A stretch of 64,000 nt of DNA from Amoebidium appalachense (GCA_963693365.1 CAVNZM010000005.1:7192001-7256000), one strand, 5' to 3'; positions 11,929 to 25,181 are shown, numbered from the stretch's first letter. Program-made: numbers and translations. The notes: generated by a model not told the origin, from the letters alone.

Positions 11929-13700
11929 GGCTAAGTGCTCCCACTACCTGCAAAAACATGGACCTACCATCAGTTTACCATTAGATACTCCAGTTTCGGT
12001 GTTGCACGGGGAACCAAGAATGGATAGAAATCCCACAGTAACCGCCTATGTATAATCGTAATATTCTGTAGTACCGTTGGTGCCTTGAAGAGAACAGATG
12101 CGGCCTGTGTGTATGTATACAAAAACACCATATGACGTTGCTGATGAGACTGAAACTTTCTAAGCACCTAGGAGATAAAGTATCCGGTGCTTTGGGTAGC
12201 AGACAAAAGCACGCTCTGTCTTTCCCTTCGTTTCTATATCAAAGCTCTCCGTTACTTTTGCTTCCTCACTGGAGTAGATGTGACAAAAAACGGACCTTAC
12301 GGGTTACAGAGCCACTCTGACTTCACTTGCACTCGGACATTCGTTTTTCCGTGGCATGTGTCCTTCTGTTGAGCGGCGCTAGCTACCAGCCCCTGGGACT
12401 GCCGTTGAACCAATAAGAGGTAATTTATAAATTATACAATGAAAAAAAACGTTTTACTAAAAACTAGACCATGACATATCACGAATAGATCTTTCCTTTA
12501 TATTGAGCATTTGTTATTCTTCGTCGTGATTGGCGGGTCTGGTAATGAATGGATAAACATCTATCCGATTGAGCCAGTCCAAATCCAGATCGCCATCCGA
12601 TAACAATTTAGGTCACCCTCCTAATCCAATCAAATCATGGTGACACCATGGTGACTAAATTTGTAATAATTTGTGTTCGCCTACAACACGTGTTTATTTT
12701 TGCCAACAAAATACGAAATATGAAATATTTTCACATAAATCCCATATGGACATGCAAACACGCACATACACGTGTACACGCACGCACGCACACACACGCA
12801 CACACACACACACGCACACACACACACACGCACACGCACACACGCACACACGCACACACACGTGCACACGCGCGCGTACGCGCACACACAATCATGTCAC
12901 ATGTACACACACGCACACGCACAAACTCACACACGCACACACAAGCACACACACGCACACAGGTGCACACACACAGGCACACACGTGCACACACGTGTAC
13001 ACACACACATGGCCATTTCACATGTGAACACACACACGATCTTGTCAACCGTACCCCAGGAATATTTGAAAAAAATTCGCGCGGTGGTGTGTGGACGTGG
13101 CTGGGTGCCTGTAGAAGAAGGCCATGAGATTTTGCGTATGTATTGACTGTAAATTTGGGTGGGTATTGGCGGCGCCGGCCCGGACCCGGCCCGGCCCGCC
13201 GTTTTACACGCTGAGCCCTTGTTAGCCCCAAAAAGTGACCTTTAGATCCATGCGCAGCTGCCTTATATAGTATGATCTGAAACTTTTGTCCAATGAAAAT
13301 CGTTATCGCTCCCAATTTGGAAAGTGACTTTCGGGCCAAAAAGCTACCTAATCGGATCGCTAAAACGGTTTGGGTCTCTGCACGGTAGTATACCGTGACT
13401 ACTGAACCGGCCCGTATGAAAGGGATAGATATACGCGGCAGCGTTTTGATTCCTTTGCCAACTTCATGCCGAGTGAAGGGAGTACTTGCTTGTGTACTTA
13501 CCCCCCCCAAATGAAATTTTTTGTGTTTTTCAATTTAAAGGTTTGGGCATTTCAGGGGCTGAACATTAGCATATATATGAATGACAGTGTATGCGCGCAG
13601 CGTGCATGCTTTGGTGTCATCGATTGCATGATCATGAACATATATCCGGTTTATTTTGTTGTCAAAAAAAAGCATAAGCTATCTCTAATATATAGTAAGC
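11929..13700. other. Non-coding interval upstream of ARG5,6
   Basis: 11929 to about 12680 is ordinary unique sequence with no supported exon. 12750-13040 is a (CA/CG/TG)n tract. 13180-13420 holds GC-rich text (GGACCCGGCCCGGCCCG). That resembles GGGTCTGACCCGACCCGG near 6917, so it may be a dispersed repeat. No RNA gene or promoter motif was recognised with confidence. Confidence 0.5.
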
Positions 13701-13875
13701 TATGAAGCCCAAATACGGAACGACACCCCTCAAACAACAGTTCTTTCAATCAAAGAGCACCCCTATTTCTGGTGTTATCTCTGATCCACACCCGCGCCGC
13801 TATCTGCATGCGGAGCTTATGCCCCAGTCGGTGGGTGTGCGCGAGTCAGATGGTGGCACGCCTGGACACCCAATC

Positions 13876-14150
13876 GCAGAGCTCGAGGGGGCCTCTGCAG
13901 AGGTACTGCATGAACGCAGAGGGTTGTTGTGCAAGTTTTACGCAAAACAGGCCCACCCTCTGCAAGTAGGAGCCCATTTGCCAAGGCCTCCTAAATAGCA
14001 CACCGCGTGCGCTATTTAGGAGGCCTTGCCATTTGCAGAGGTCCTCCTGCCATATATGGGCAAAACGCCCCTCTGCACACGTGTTGCAGAGGGTAATCCC
14101 AGAGGGCACTGTAGAATTGCTGAGGTGTCAGGTTTGAACGCAGAGGTGCA
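13876..14150. repeat. Cluster of CCTCTGCAGAGG-type motifs (locus 1)
   Basis: The full 12-bp palindrome CCTCTGCAGAGG is at 13892-13903. Half-site variants (GCAGAGGG, CCCTCTGC, TTGCAGAGG, ACGCAGAGG, CCAGAGGG) follow near 13915, 13956, 14034, 14068, 14086, 14099 and 14140. The spacing is irregular, so this is not a tandem array. The same motif is clustered again at 24.78-25.09 kb. Confidence 0.75.
13982..14028. repeat. Perfect 18-bp inverted repeat (hairpin)
   Basis: Arms 13982-13999 and 14011-14028 are exact reverse complements, starting CAAGGCCTCC, with an 11-nt spacer. It sits inside the CTGCAGAGG cluster. It could be a small foldback element or a cruciform-forming site. It is not followed by a T-run, so it is not a Pol III terminator. 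Confidence 0.85.
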
Positions 14151-14479
14151 GGCGGCACCACGTGCACGTGGGCGCCGAAATGGCACACACGATAAAATAA
14201 ATTCCACGTCTTCGCATACGCACACAGTCAGACACGGTGGTCACGGCAGGTCACGGCGGCACTACTAAAAGTAACCGTGACGAAGTGCACAGCTATCCTA
14301 GTATATACACTGTGTACACGCACTGTTGTTCTCAAGGATTGTTGTGTTCATTGAAAGGCGGAACTTGCAGGAATGGAAAAATTCAACTCAGAACAAAATC
14401 ATGTGCCTTCATTCTGCTAGCTCTCTATCCGGTGTAGCCAACCTCTGAAGAAGTCACGTTTTCCCCGTATTACTAACGG

Positions 14480-15806
14480 TGAGTCACTTGCCTGAACCCA
14501 TCCCAGCCGTGCATCTCACATATACACATACCTACCCCTCTGCCCCCTCACCCCCATCCACCCTCAGTCCTACCCAGCTACTCACCCTCACAAACACGCA
14601 CACACACACACCAGTATGTACAGATGCACACTCACGAAAGTACACGACCAAAAGCATAGAGCTCACCGGCCACTCAGCTTCCATTCGCCCGTCTCCCCCA
14701 ACCCTCACGGGCACCCGCTTTCATCTGGGCTTGTGTACCTCCCGCCCTACTCGTTCCCGAAGACCGCTTACCCTCCATCCCATCCGCCCTACTCCTCATT
14801 ATCCCTGCCCTGAGTGGTCGCCCCCCCCCCCCCCCCCCCCCCCCCCAGTATGTCGTCCACGTGCACACAAGCTCATATGCACGCGCCCCCGCGCACACAG
14901 TCACACACGCTACCTCTACCCCCTAAGGCATACACACACACACACACATGCATACTTACATGTACGCATGCGCGCACACACACACTTAACTTACCACAAT
15001 TACACTCAAGCACACACAGACAGAAAAGCTCGCACACAGACACAGGCCACCCATGGGCTGCAAAACAAACGCACACACACCCACACATATCTAACAATCA
15101 CAATACGCACACAAAAATCAACATCCACACACAGAAATCCACGCGTCTGTGATGGCATGCACACACAAACGTAGGCACTGAAGCTCCAGCCTCATACACT
15201 TGAAGGCGCCAACGCGCTGCAGTGGCACAGAAACACGTACACACACCTCAGGTTCAAGCAAGATAATGCACGGCATGTAGATAGGCACCCCCCTCCCCCC
15301 CCCCTCCCCCCTCCCCCCTCCCCCTCTCCCTCCCCCGGTTTGGCAGTGCGGGCGGGCGAGCGTGTGTTCCTGTGTGTGTGTGTGTGTGTGCTTGTTGGTG
15401 GTGATGGTGGTGGTGGGGGGAGGAGGGCGGGAGAAGGGTGTGTGTGCATGTGTGTGCACTCGCACACATACACACACTCGCGCACACACATACACACACA
15501 GTGTCACACACACACACACTTTCTCGCATGTCCCCCCGCGCATGCATTGTGTCAGTGATGCACAGTCATACTCTCTAGCACACACACACACATACTCACA
15601 ACACAACAGGCACAACACTGGCTCTAGAAACCGTGTATGCGGGAGCGAGAAGATGGTCGTAGGTCACAAGCACACACACACGAACATACCCACCCATACG
15701 CTCACATACATACGTCCGGGCGCACCCGGCCAGATACGCCACACACATACACGCACACATATATAAGCACACACACACACGCGCGCGCGCGCGCACCGTG
15801 ACGCAT

Positions 15807-15839
<33 letters not shown>

Positions 15840-15863
15840 AGACAAGACCACACCTGTGCTATG

Positions 15864-15904
<41 letters not shown>

Positions 15905-16630
15905 AACACACATACCGCACACGTATACACACACTCATATGCACACACCCACAATTACACCGATAAACACAAGCTTCGGAGTGCATGGTACAAATACACA
16001 CTCACACACATATACTCCACACAGTTAGCTTGTGTACCCAAGGCTCACCGAAGGTGTTACCGTTCCCTTCCCCACCCCCCCACCCCCCCACCCCCCACCC
16101 CCCTCCCCCCCGGAATGCCTCTCGCTCGTGTCTTACTCTCTCCCTCTCCCTCTCTGCTCCTCCTTCCCCCCCTCCCCCCCCCCTCCCCGCCCGGCCTATC
16201 CCATTCGGCCGTAGTACGTGCTCTCTCTATCGACCTCTCTGAGTAAGTGTATCTATTTTTCGTCCTCTCGTTATTGCCTCCCGGGGCTCCTCAGCTTCTT
16301 GCTTTTACTTAAAGAAGGGCTGACGTCCATCCACCAGACTACCACTACCGAAGGAAGCCCTTACGTGACCCCACCCCCTCCCCCCCCACCCCCCCCGCCC
16401 ACCCCCCCCTTCTCCTCCCCCTCCCCCTCCCTTTTCTGAATCCCTTTCCTCACACTCTTCAAGACTCACCTCGTTCGCGCCCCCCCCCTCCCGCCCCTCC
16501 CCCCTCCCCCCCCCCCCCCCACCACCACCACCACTACCATCCCCACCCCACCCACCCAGCATTCCCTTCCACCTCATGCAGCCTCCCTCCCTAGCCACAT
16601 ACACATACGCGGACACACACACACCTACAT
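14480..16630. repeat. CA-rich and C-rich simple-sequence tract without a supported exon
   Basis: Mostly (CA)n with C-runs on the plus strand, plus GT/CA switch points at about 15360 and 15470. Short non-repetitive islands occur (14640-14810, 15130-15290, 16190-16250). The island at 16203-16232 looks like a small exon (CGTAG| ... |GTAAGTG), but I cannot link it to anything. Confidence 0.5.
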
Positions 16631-16634
16631 ACAC

Positions 16635-16733
16635 ACTAAAACACACAGATAAACTGCGACAAAATGTGCAGATGTAGTGTTGTCCATCATGATTTCGAAA
16701 ATGCACTCTGTACTCTGTAACACATTATAACCC
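16635..16733 (+). repeat. Poly(C)-tailed dispersed element, plus orientation
   Basis: Reads GTGTTGTCCATCATGATT ... CTGTACTCTGTAACACATTA then TAACCCCC. It matches the reverse complement of the copies at 6.3 and 20.7 kb. The tail direction agrees with the plus-strand C-rich tract around it. Confidence 0.7.
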
Positions 16734-17577
16734 CCACCCACCTCTCCTTGTCTTCCCCACTTGCTCTGTTGCACCCCCCCCAATTTGAATAAAAATAAAG
16801 TAAAAATAAAAAGAAATAATGTAAAACAGTTTTCTTTTGCTGACACACGATGATCCTGGGCATTGAACCCTACACGAGTCAAATTACCGTCGCAGCATGG
16901 TACCAGTGGCGCTCCCAAATAAAACGGAAGCATGTAACATGCGTTTGCCAAGCCTGAGTTGGTCTTTTCGTGCGAATCAAATTCCTGTTCAAATGCATGA
17001 ATTTTATTGCAGTCCTCCCCCCCCCCCCCCCCCCCCCTCCCCGCACCCTGGTACCAAACACACACATGCACACATGCACGCACACACGCACGCACACGCA
17101 CACTCACACCCACGAGAGAGAGAGGGGGGAGGGGGAACATTGATGCTGGAGACCCGTTAGATCGATGCTTAGAGAACTTGTGCTAAAGGAGAAGTGTGTA
17201 TGTTTGTCGCAGTGTGTGTGTGTGTGTGCGTAGGGGTGGGGTCGGGGGAGGGGGGGGAAAGGGGGAAGGGGGGGGGGTTGGGAGAGAAGGGGGAGGGGGG
17301 GGTGGCCTAGACGGGGTTGAACTTGAACAGGCAAAGATGTACAGGGTTATCAAAGCACATCTTTTGTCCACTCCCGCCCGGCACCGGCCGCGGTATAATA
17401 GGCCAACATTCGACACACACGCAAGCGCTTGTAATACGAGTGAGAGAGAGGGGGAGGAGAGAGGGAGAATGAGAGAGCAAGAGGAAGGGGAGACAAGAGA
17501 GTGAGAGTGTGGGGCAGGGGGGGGGAATTCTTAAGCTCGAGTTGCTGCAGAATTGTAACAGTTAGCTGTTGAAGTTT

Positions 17578-17626
<49 letters not shown>

Positions 17627-18056
17627 TGGGGGTGGTGGTGGTGGTGGGGAGGGGGGGGGGGGGGGAGGGGGGGAGGGGGGCGGAGGGGGGGGAACAAATA
17701 CGGGAACGAACATGGGGCCCGGGATCAATGCACATTTATTGTCCACTCCAGCCGGCCAATAGGAGAACAGCCCAGGTGTTCTAAGCCACAAACCGTTACA
17801 GGCGTGTCCCATTTGTATCCATACAGAAGGGCTCTCCCCTTAACACCAGTATACGTACTACTGGTATTCTCAGAGAAAATATGGAGCTGCCAAGAGATTC
17901 AAACACTGCCTAGCCTGCAATGCTTTCTATAAACGACTAAAAAAAGTAGGAATATGGACGGCAATTCAATCAAGAGCCCCAGGCCTGCTTTACTTCTTTA
18001 CTTTTTCTTTTCCCCCTTTCAAAAGGGGGAAGAGGAGGAGGAGGGGGGAGGGGGGG

Positions 18057-18196
18057 GGGATCGGTGAGAGACATCATAGGTTTAAGTGTGAATGCTACGA
18101 AAAGGGTTTTGGGCGAGTGAGTGAGTGAGTGAGTGAGTGAGTGAGTGAGTGAGTGAGTGAGTGGGTGGGTGGGTGGGTGGGTGGGCGTGTGGGTGT

Positions 18197-18230
<34 letters not shown>

Positions 18231-19716
18231 ATGCGTGGGTGCGTGGGTGCGTGGTTGAGTGAGTGAGTAAGTAAGCAATTGAGTGAGTGAGTGAATCTGT
18301 GTGTGAGAGAGAGAGTGAAGGTGTGTGTGCGTGCGTACGTGTTTGTTTGTGCGTGTGGTTGTGTGTGCGTGTGTGTGTGTATGTGTCCGGGGGGAGAGTG
18401 GGTGGGAGGGTGTGTGTGGGGGGGGGGGGGGGGGGGAGAGGTCGAGGGGATGGGGGGAGAGGGGGGGGGGGGGGGAGGGGGGGGGATCGGTGAGAGACAT
18501 CATATGTTTAGGTGTGAATGCTACGAAAAGGGTTTCGGGTGAGCGAGCGAGCGAGTGAGTGAGTGAGTGGGTGGGTGGGTGGGCGCGTGGGCGTGTGGGT
18601 GAGTGGGTGAGTGGGTGAATGGGTGCGTGGGTGCGTGGGTGCGTGGGTGCGTGGTTGAGTGACTGAGTAAGTAAGCAATTGAGTGAGTGAGTGAATCTGT
18701 GTGAGAGAGAGAGAGTGAATGTGTGTGTGCGTGCGTAAGTGTTAGTTTGTGCGTGTGTGTTGTGTGCGCGCGTGTTTGTGTGTATGTGTGTGTGTGCACG
18801 TGTTTGTGTGTATGTGTCCGGGGGGAGAGTGGGTGAGTGTGTGTATGTGGGGGGGGGGTTTTGAATGCGTCAAAAAGTACGAAGTACACAAGAACAAACG
18901 GATAACACGATGCAGAATGCAAGCCATACATAAAGAGTATGCATAATAAGCAGAGCCCATCGGGGGGGGGGGGGGGAGAAGCCGAGGGGATGGGGGGGAG
19001 GGGGGGGGGGGGGGGGGGGGGGGGAGGGGGATCGGTGAGAGACATCATAGGTTTAAGTGTGAATGCTACGAAAAGGGTTTTGGGTGAGCGAGCGAGCGAG
19101 TGAGTGAGTGGGTGGGTGGGTGGTTGGGCATTTGGGCGCGTGGGTGAGTGAGTGAGTGAGTGAGAGTGAGTGAGTGAGTTAAGTGAGTGAGTGAGTGTAT
19201 CTGTGTGTGAGTGAGTGAGTGAATGTGTGTGTGTGTGTGTACGTGTTTGTGTGTGTGTGCGCGTGTTCATGTGTGTGTGTGTGGGGGGGGGGGGGGGGGG
19301 GGGGGGGGGAGGTCGAGAGGATGGGGGGAGGGGGGGGGGGAGGTGAGAGACATCGTAGGTTGAAGTGTGAATGCTACGAAAAGGGTTTTAGGTGAGCGAG
19401 CGAGCGAGTGATGGAGTGAGTGAGTGAGTGAGTGAGTGAGTGAGTGAGTGAGTGGGTGGGTGGGTGGGTGGGTGGGTGAGTGGGCGCGTGGGTGGGTGGG
19501 TGGGTCGGTGGTTCGGTCCGTGGGTGGGTGCGTGGGTGAGTGAGTGAGGTGAGATTTGAGTGAGGTGAGAGTGAGTGAGTAAGTGAGTCAGTGAGTGAAT
19601 CCCTGTGTGTGAGTGAGTGAGTGAATTGTGTGTGTGTGTGTGCGCGCGTACATGTTCGTTTGTGTGTGTGTGTGTGTCCGTGCGTGTGTGTGTGTCCGGG
19701 GGGAGGGTGGGTGTGC

Positions 19717-19747
<31 letters not shown>

Positions 19748-20170
19748 GGGAGGTGGAAGGGGGGGTGGGGGGGGGGGAGAGGGGGGGAGGGGGAGAGAGG
19801 GGGGGGGGGGGGGGGGGGGGGGATCGGTGAGAGGCATCATAGGTTTAAATGTGAATGCTACGAAAAGGGTTTTGGGTGAGCGAGCGAGTGAGTGAGTGAG
19901 TGGATGGGTTGGTGCGTGGGTGGGTGAGCGGGTGAGCGGGTGGGCGGGTGGGCGGTTGGGTGCGTGGGTGGGTGGGTGGGTGGATGAGTGAGTGTAAATG
20001 AATAAATGAATAAGTGAGTGAGTGAGTGAATCTGTGGGTGAGTGAGTGAGTGAATGTGTGTATGTGTGCGTGCGCGCATGTGTGTGTGTGTGTGTGTATG
20101 TGTGTGTGTGCGTGTATGTGTGTGTGCGGGCGTGTGAGTGTGTCCGGGGAGGGGGGGGGGGGGGGGGGGG
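18057..20170. repeat. Macrosatellite of five GAGT/GGTG units
   Basis: A conserved core (GAGAGACATCATAGGTTTAA, then GTGAATGCTACGAAAAGGGT) recurs at about 18066, 18492, 19036, 19344 and 19828. Each core is followed by (GAGT)n/(GGTG)n, GAATCTGTGTG, (GT)n, GTCCGGGGGGAG and a G-run. Unit lengths are about 426, 544, 308 and 484 bp. The long second unit contains an inserted poly(C)-tailed element (18858-18965). All reading frames through it are artefacts of the repeats. Confidence 0.9.
18858..18965 (-). repeat. Poly(C)-tailed dispersed element inserted in the macrosatellite
   Basis: Starts at the G-run with TTTTGAATGCGTCAAAAAGT and ends at ...ATAATAAGCAGAGCCCATC. It is nearly identical to 21518-21620, so one of the two copied recently or the segment was duplicated. 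Confidence 0.8.
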
Positions 20171-20390
20171 GCACTTTGACCTGAAGCAACTAACAAGAGA
20201 CATGGAAGCAACAGTAAGATGATGCAAAGCAAAGAAATTGATCAGCAAAGGACCACAGAAGAAAACCAACAGATGCGGCCCTGAGGGGGGCAGGGAACAG
20301 TAGGCAATGAATCACCAGGCAAGCAAAAAAGCAACACAGCGACCTAGTGACCTGTGCATTGTTTGGGGGGGGGGGGGGGGGGGGGAGGAA

Positions 20391-20428
<38 letters not shown>

Positions 20429-20721
20429 AATAAGTTAAAGAAGAAAAGACGCAAAGAAGAGATGTGTAGCGATTAGGTCGGGGGGGGGGGGGGGGGGGGG
20501 GGAGGGGGAGGAGTTGTGGGGATAGAGGGATACAAGCAAAGAAGGAAGAAAAGACGCAAAGAGGAAACGTGTAGTGAAAAAGTCCCCAGGAGGAGACAAG
20601 GGAGGGAGAACGGTTGAGTTGGGGGGGGGAGCAAAGAAGCAAGAAGGCCAGTAAGACAAGGAGAAACACGTGTTTATTCCCTCCCAACCGCAGGCGGAGG
20701 GGGGGGGGGGGGAGGGGGGGG

Positions 20722-20945
20722 GTAACTGTGCCATAAAGTATGATAGTATACATTCACAACGGACAACACAATGCAGAGTGCAAACGCGCAAAGAGTATGC
20801 ATAATAAGCAGAGCCCATCCTCAAGGGGGAGTCAAGTCATCCACAGCACCCGAGCTTCGACCCATTCACCTCGTCGGCGAAACCTAACTCAGATACTGCT
20901 TCACTTGAACATGGGTGGGTCACCCGTCTTGATCAGAGACGGACA
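20722..20945 (-). repeat. Long copy of the poly(C)-tailed dispersed element
   Basis: Reads G-run, GTAACTGTGCCATAAAGTAT ... ACAACACAATGCAGAGTGCA ... GAGTATGCATAATAAGCAGA ... AACTCAGATACTGCTTCACT ... CACCCGTCTTGATCAGAGAC. About 220 bp. It contains a CGTCT...AGACG hairpin shared with 21.7, 33.16 and 58.5 kb. Confidence 0.8.
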
Positions 20946-21479
20946 GGGCTACTAGGGAGGGGAGGGGGGAGGGGGGGGGGGGGGGGGGGGAGGGGGGGGA
21001 TCGGACGAGAAAAATGCAAACCCCAAACTCAAAACCACGAACCACACACATACCACGAAGCAAGAAAGCACGGACTAAAGAATAGGGCGAATGTGGGGGG
21101 AGGAGTGCGCTACATAAGTATTGAAGCAAAGAGGTGAAGATGATCAAGTGGTTTAGTGGTTTAGTGGGGAAGGTCAAACATAAAAGAAGCAACAAGAAAA
21201 GAACATGGAATCAAACAAACTATAAGGGTTTAAGCCCCCCGGGGGGGGGGGGGGGGGGGGGGATTAGTAAGAATACATAGAAGCAATAAAGCAAGAAAGA
21301 AACGAGTAATATATACCACCAACCGCAAACCTCAAGCAGCAAACCGCAAACCACCTGCGGAGCGGGCATGGACGGGGAATATAACTAAGGAAGTAGATAG
21401 GCAATAAAATGTAAGTCCCAGGGGAAATGTTTGGGTGGGTGGGTGGTGGCGGTGGTGCTGCTGGTGATGGTGGTGTGGT

Positions 21480-21510
<31 letters not shown>

Positions 21511-21517
21511 GGGGGGG

Positions 21518-21765
21518 GTTTGAATGCGTCAAAAAGTACGAAGCACACAAGAACAAACGGATAACACGATGCAGAATGCAAGCCATACATAAAGAGTATG
21601 CATAATAAGCAGAGCCCATCCTCAGGGGGGGCCCACGTCATCCACAGTACCCGAGTTTCGACCTATTCCCCTCGTTAACGAAACCCAACTCAGATACTGT
21701 TTCACTTGAACATGAGTAGGTCACCCGTCTTGATCAGAGACGAGCAGGGTTGCTTATGCAGGCAA
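21518..21765 (-). repeat. Long copy of the poly(C)-tailed dispersed element
   Basis: About 245 bp from the G-run (TTTGAATGCGTCAAAAAGTA) to GACGAGCAGGGTTGCTTATG. It is the closest relative of the 18.86 kb copy in its first 100 bp and of the 20.7 kb copy in its second half. Confidence 0.8.
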
Positions 21766-22317
21766 GGGCAGTGGGAAAGGCCGGGGGTTAAAGTTGCAGC
21801 AGTAAGCAGAAGCAAGAAAAATATAGATAGGAACTCAGGAGACGGGGCTTCTAGGAAGCTCCCCCGTCGATACCTAAGTCGATATTTCCCTGGCTAACAT
21901 ACTACACCAGCTGAAAAGAATTAAGTCCCGAAGGCCGCAGAATTCGCAATCAGAGGGGAAAATATGAAATTTGACCCACGCCGCAGGGTAGTAACACGCT
22001 TACTAGGGCGGAACTTTATCGTCTTCGAACGGAAAGCTATGCCCCCGGATGTCAGCCGGAAATATGGTATCACCCATTGCTTTGGGCTTGAAAAAAGCCA
22101 AACCGATAGTCCGAGTTATGTTACGCCGGCGGGTAACATGCCGCATGGGTTCCAAGGGAGCTGTCGCCAACAGAGCGGTGTGTGCATGCGTGCGCAACGC
22201 AATGTGTGAAGTGTGTCTATAGCTATGAAAGGGGGTATGCAGAAGTGGACAGATGAAGTGTGTGGAGAGAAAAACAGTAAGAAGAAAAGTAGACACCGGT
22301 ATGTGCAACCCCGCACA

Positions 22318-22348
<31 letters not shown>

Positions 22349-22478
22349 CATAAATAAGCGAAGATTACAGGTAATCAACCAGAACAACAAATGACAAGCG
22401 GGGGGGGGGGGGGAGGTTATATGAGTAAAGAAGCCAAGATGCAAAGTACGACTAAGTGCCCCCTCCTCCCTCCCCCCC

Positions 22479-22509
<31 letters not shown>

Positions 22510-22819
22510 GGGGGGTAAAATAATATTACATAGAAGCAATCAAGCAACAAAGAAACAAGTAGCCAAGTCTGGGGGGAGGGGGGGGGAGGGGGGGGGGGAT
22601 AATGCATAGAAGCAATCAAGCAAAAACGAAACGATTTGCTAAGTCCCAGAGGCGTGGGGGGGGGGGGGGGGGGGGGTTAAGTATAGAAATAAACAAGCAA
22701 AGAAGAAGCCAGTGGTTAAGTTCCCCTGCTGGGGGGAGGGGAGGGGGATGTAAAAAAAAAAGAAAAGCAAGGAATCAAAGGAATTATGAGCGTTAGTTAT
22801 GAGCGTTTATTTAACCCCT

Positions 22820-22854
<35 letters not shown>

Positions 22855-23229
22855 AAGTAAAGCAGCAAAGAAGAAAAGAAGGTACGAGTGAGTATGTCTG
22901 GGGGGTGGGGACCACAAAACAAACTGCAAACCGGAAACCGCAAACCGCAACCCTCCCCTCCCCCCCCCCCTCCCCCCCTCCATTCATTCAACCACCAAAC
23001 CACTATAACGAAACAAGCTGGAACCTCAACCCACCTTGCCGCCCCCCTTCAATCTCATGCTAACATGTTAAACTCAAAACCCAAAGAAAATGCCCCCTCC
23101 CCCTCCCCCCCATCCCTCCCCCCCCCCCCCCCAAAAAAAAACAAAAAAAAAAAAAAAACAGGAGTATTCTTCCCTAAAATTCCCATGCCTGTTGTGAGTG
23201 AGAACGCTGAACGATAGCTACGAGGGAAA

Positions 23230-23260
<31 letters not shown>

Positions 23261-23274
23261 GGGGGGGGGGGGGG

Positions 23275-23380
23275 GATGATTTCTTGTGTTACAGAGTACA
23301 CAGTATACTTCGAACATCACATGAAAGACTGCAAAGAACGCATAAAGGAGTATGCATAATAAGCAGAGCCCTGCCGGGGG
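23275..23380 (-). repeat. Diverged copy of the poly(C)-tailed dispersed element
   Basis: Matches the family at GTGTTACAGAGTACACAGTA and GGAGTATGCATAATAAGCAG. The middle is diverged. Confidence 0.6.
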
Positions 23381-23769
23381 GAGGGGGGAGTGGGGGGGGG
23401 GTTGCTACCTTCACTTCAGCTGCGTGCGCGGGTAAAATGAGTTGCCTCAAAACACAAAGAGTGCCACGAATTGTTGCAACTGGCAGGCGCAACCAGGCAC
23501 CAGGCATGCACGTGGTTTGTCTGTGCATAAGGGGTTGGGACGCATTTAGTATACAGCACACGTTGCATCCTTCATCGCCAGCCCCCCTTCCCCCCCCCCC
23601 CCCCCTTCCCCCCCTCTTTCCCCGGCCACTTTCCGGCAAATGTTAAGTCTATCGTGAAGCCCCCACGATCCCCTCTTCCCGACTGCCTCCAAAAAAAACC
23701 TCACCACCCCTGCTTCTTGGTCGTTTTGTTTGTGTGTGCATGTGTACGTGTTTGTGTGTGCATGTGTAC

Positions 23770-23908
<139 letters not shown>

Positions 23909-24109
23909 TATAGAGAGTACTGTTGGCCTCGGTGCCGACACATCATCACAGGTCACATACACGTCGTTAATAAACAGCAAACCCCCCCCCCCCTCCCCCC
24001 CCGATATAGAGGAGGAGCGAGAGAACTGTGGAATGAGAGGGAGGATGGCGATGGAAACGGAAAGCGGAGGGGGGGGGGGGGGATAGCTAGAGAGGGGGGG
24101 GGGGGGGGG

Positions 24110-24580
<471 letters not shown>

Positions 24581-24782
24581 CGCAGGACACTACGCAGAAG
24601 CGAACCGAAGAATACTGAAGGTGAGATCGAGTAATGAGGGGAAGAAAGAAACTCGCCCTCTCACGTGTCGTCACAACCTGGACGTTGTTTTAAACAATGC
24701 TACGGACCGGGTACCGTGACTATGCAGTAACAGTAGCCTACCAGGCACTTTCAACAAAGGTAAACTGTACGTCCCCTCTCCA

Positions 24783-25092
24783 CAGAGGGTAATGATTATA
24801 GCGATGGCGTGCGTAGCGCGTATATACGTATCCCTACAAAACACTGTGCCCCTCTGCGAATGCCATGTCGATGCCCCTGCAGAGGTGGGAAATAGGCTGT
24901 TTCCAGCGAGTTTTGCAACCCCGCAGAGGGGTTTGCAACCCTGCAACCCTCTGCGATTTGACGATCGGCCCTCGAGCTCTGCGATTCAACCGATTCCCCT
25001 CTGCTATCCGTGTGTATACCCTCTGGGATTAACCAAAATCGACCGATCCCAGAGGTACCCCTGCAGAGGGTTCCCTCTGCGATACGATTCTC
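24783..25092. repeat. Cluster of CCTCTGCAGAGG-type motifs (locus 2)
   Basis: About ten half-sites (CCACAGAGGG, CCCCTCTGCG, CCCTGCAGAGG, CCGCAGAGGGG, CCCTCTGCGA, CCCCTCTGC, CCCTCTGGG, CCCAGAGG, CCCCTGCAGAGGG, CCCTCTGCG). The spacer sequence differs from the 13.9 kb cluster. Only the motif is shared. Confidence 0.75.
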
Positions 25093-25097
25093 CCGGG

Positions 25098-25181
25098 GGG
25101 GCGGGCGGGCGGGCGGACGGGCGGGCGGGCGGGCGGGCGGGCGGGCGGGCGGGCGGGCGGGCGGGCGGGCGGGCGGGCGGG

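Larger units (their letters stand above)
20400..22905. repeat. Array of short units, each ending in a C/G run
   Basis: After each plus-strand G-run comes a short A-rich unit of the form (T)TAA..ATAGAAGCAATCAAGCAA..AAGAAAC..AAGTC. Examples start near 20427, 21263, 22515, 22600, 22678 and 22855, each about 80-110 bp before the next G-run. Full-length dispersed elements sit at 20722-20945 and 21518-21765. On the minus strand the units read ...TTGCTTGATTGCTTCTATG.. then poly(C). Confidence 0.7.

Noticed and set aside
12731-13510. 259-codon minus ORF
   Set aside because: The second half is (GT)n-derived and the first half has no homology or splice support.
17330-17770. Possible repeat pair (CTTTTGTCCACTCCCGCC / TTATTGTCCACTCCAGCC)
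   Set aside because: Only about 40 bp of similarity with diverged flanks, too short to define an element.
18120-20130. CRISPR-like or telomeric array
   Set aside because: The GAGT/GGTG units have no unique spacers, and the GGGTGGGT stretches are degenerate and internal, not telomere ends.
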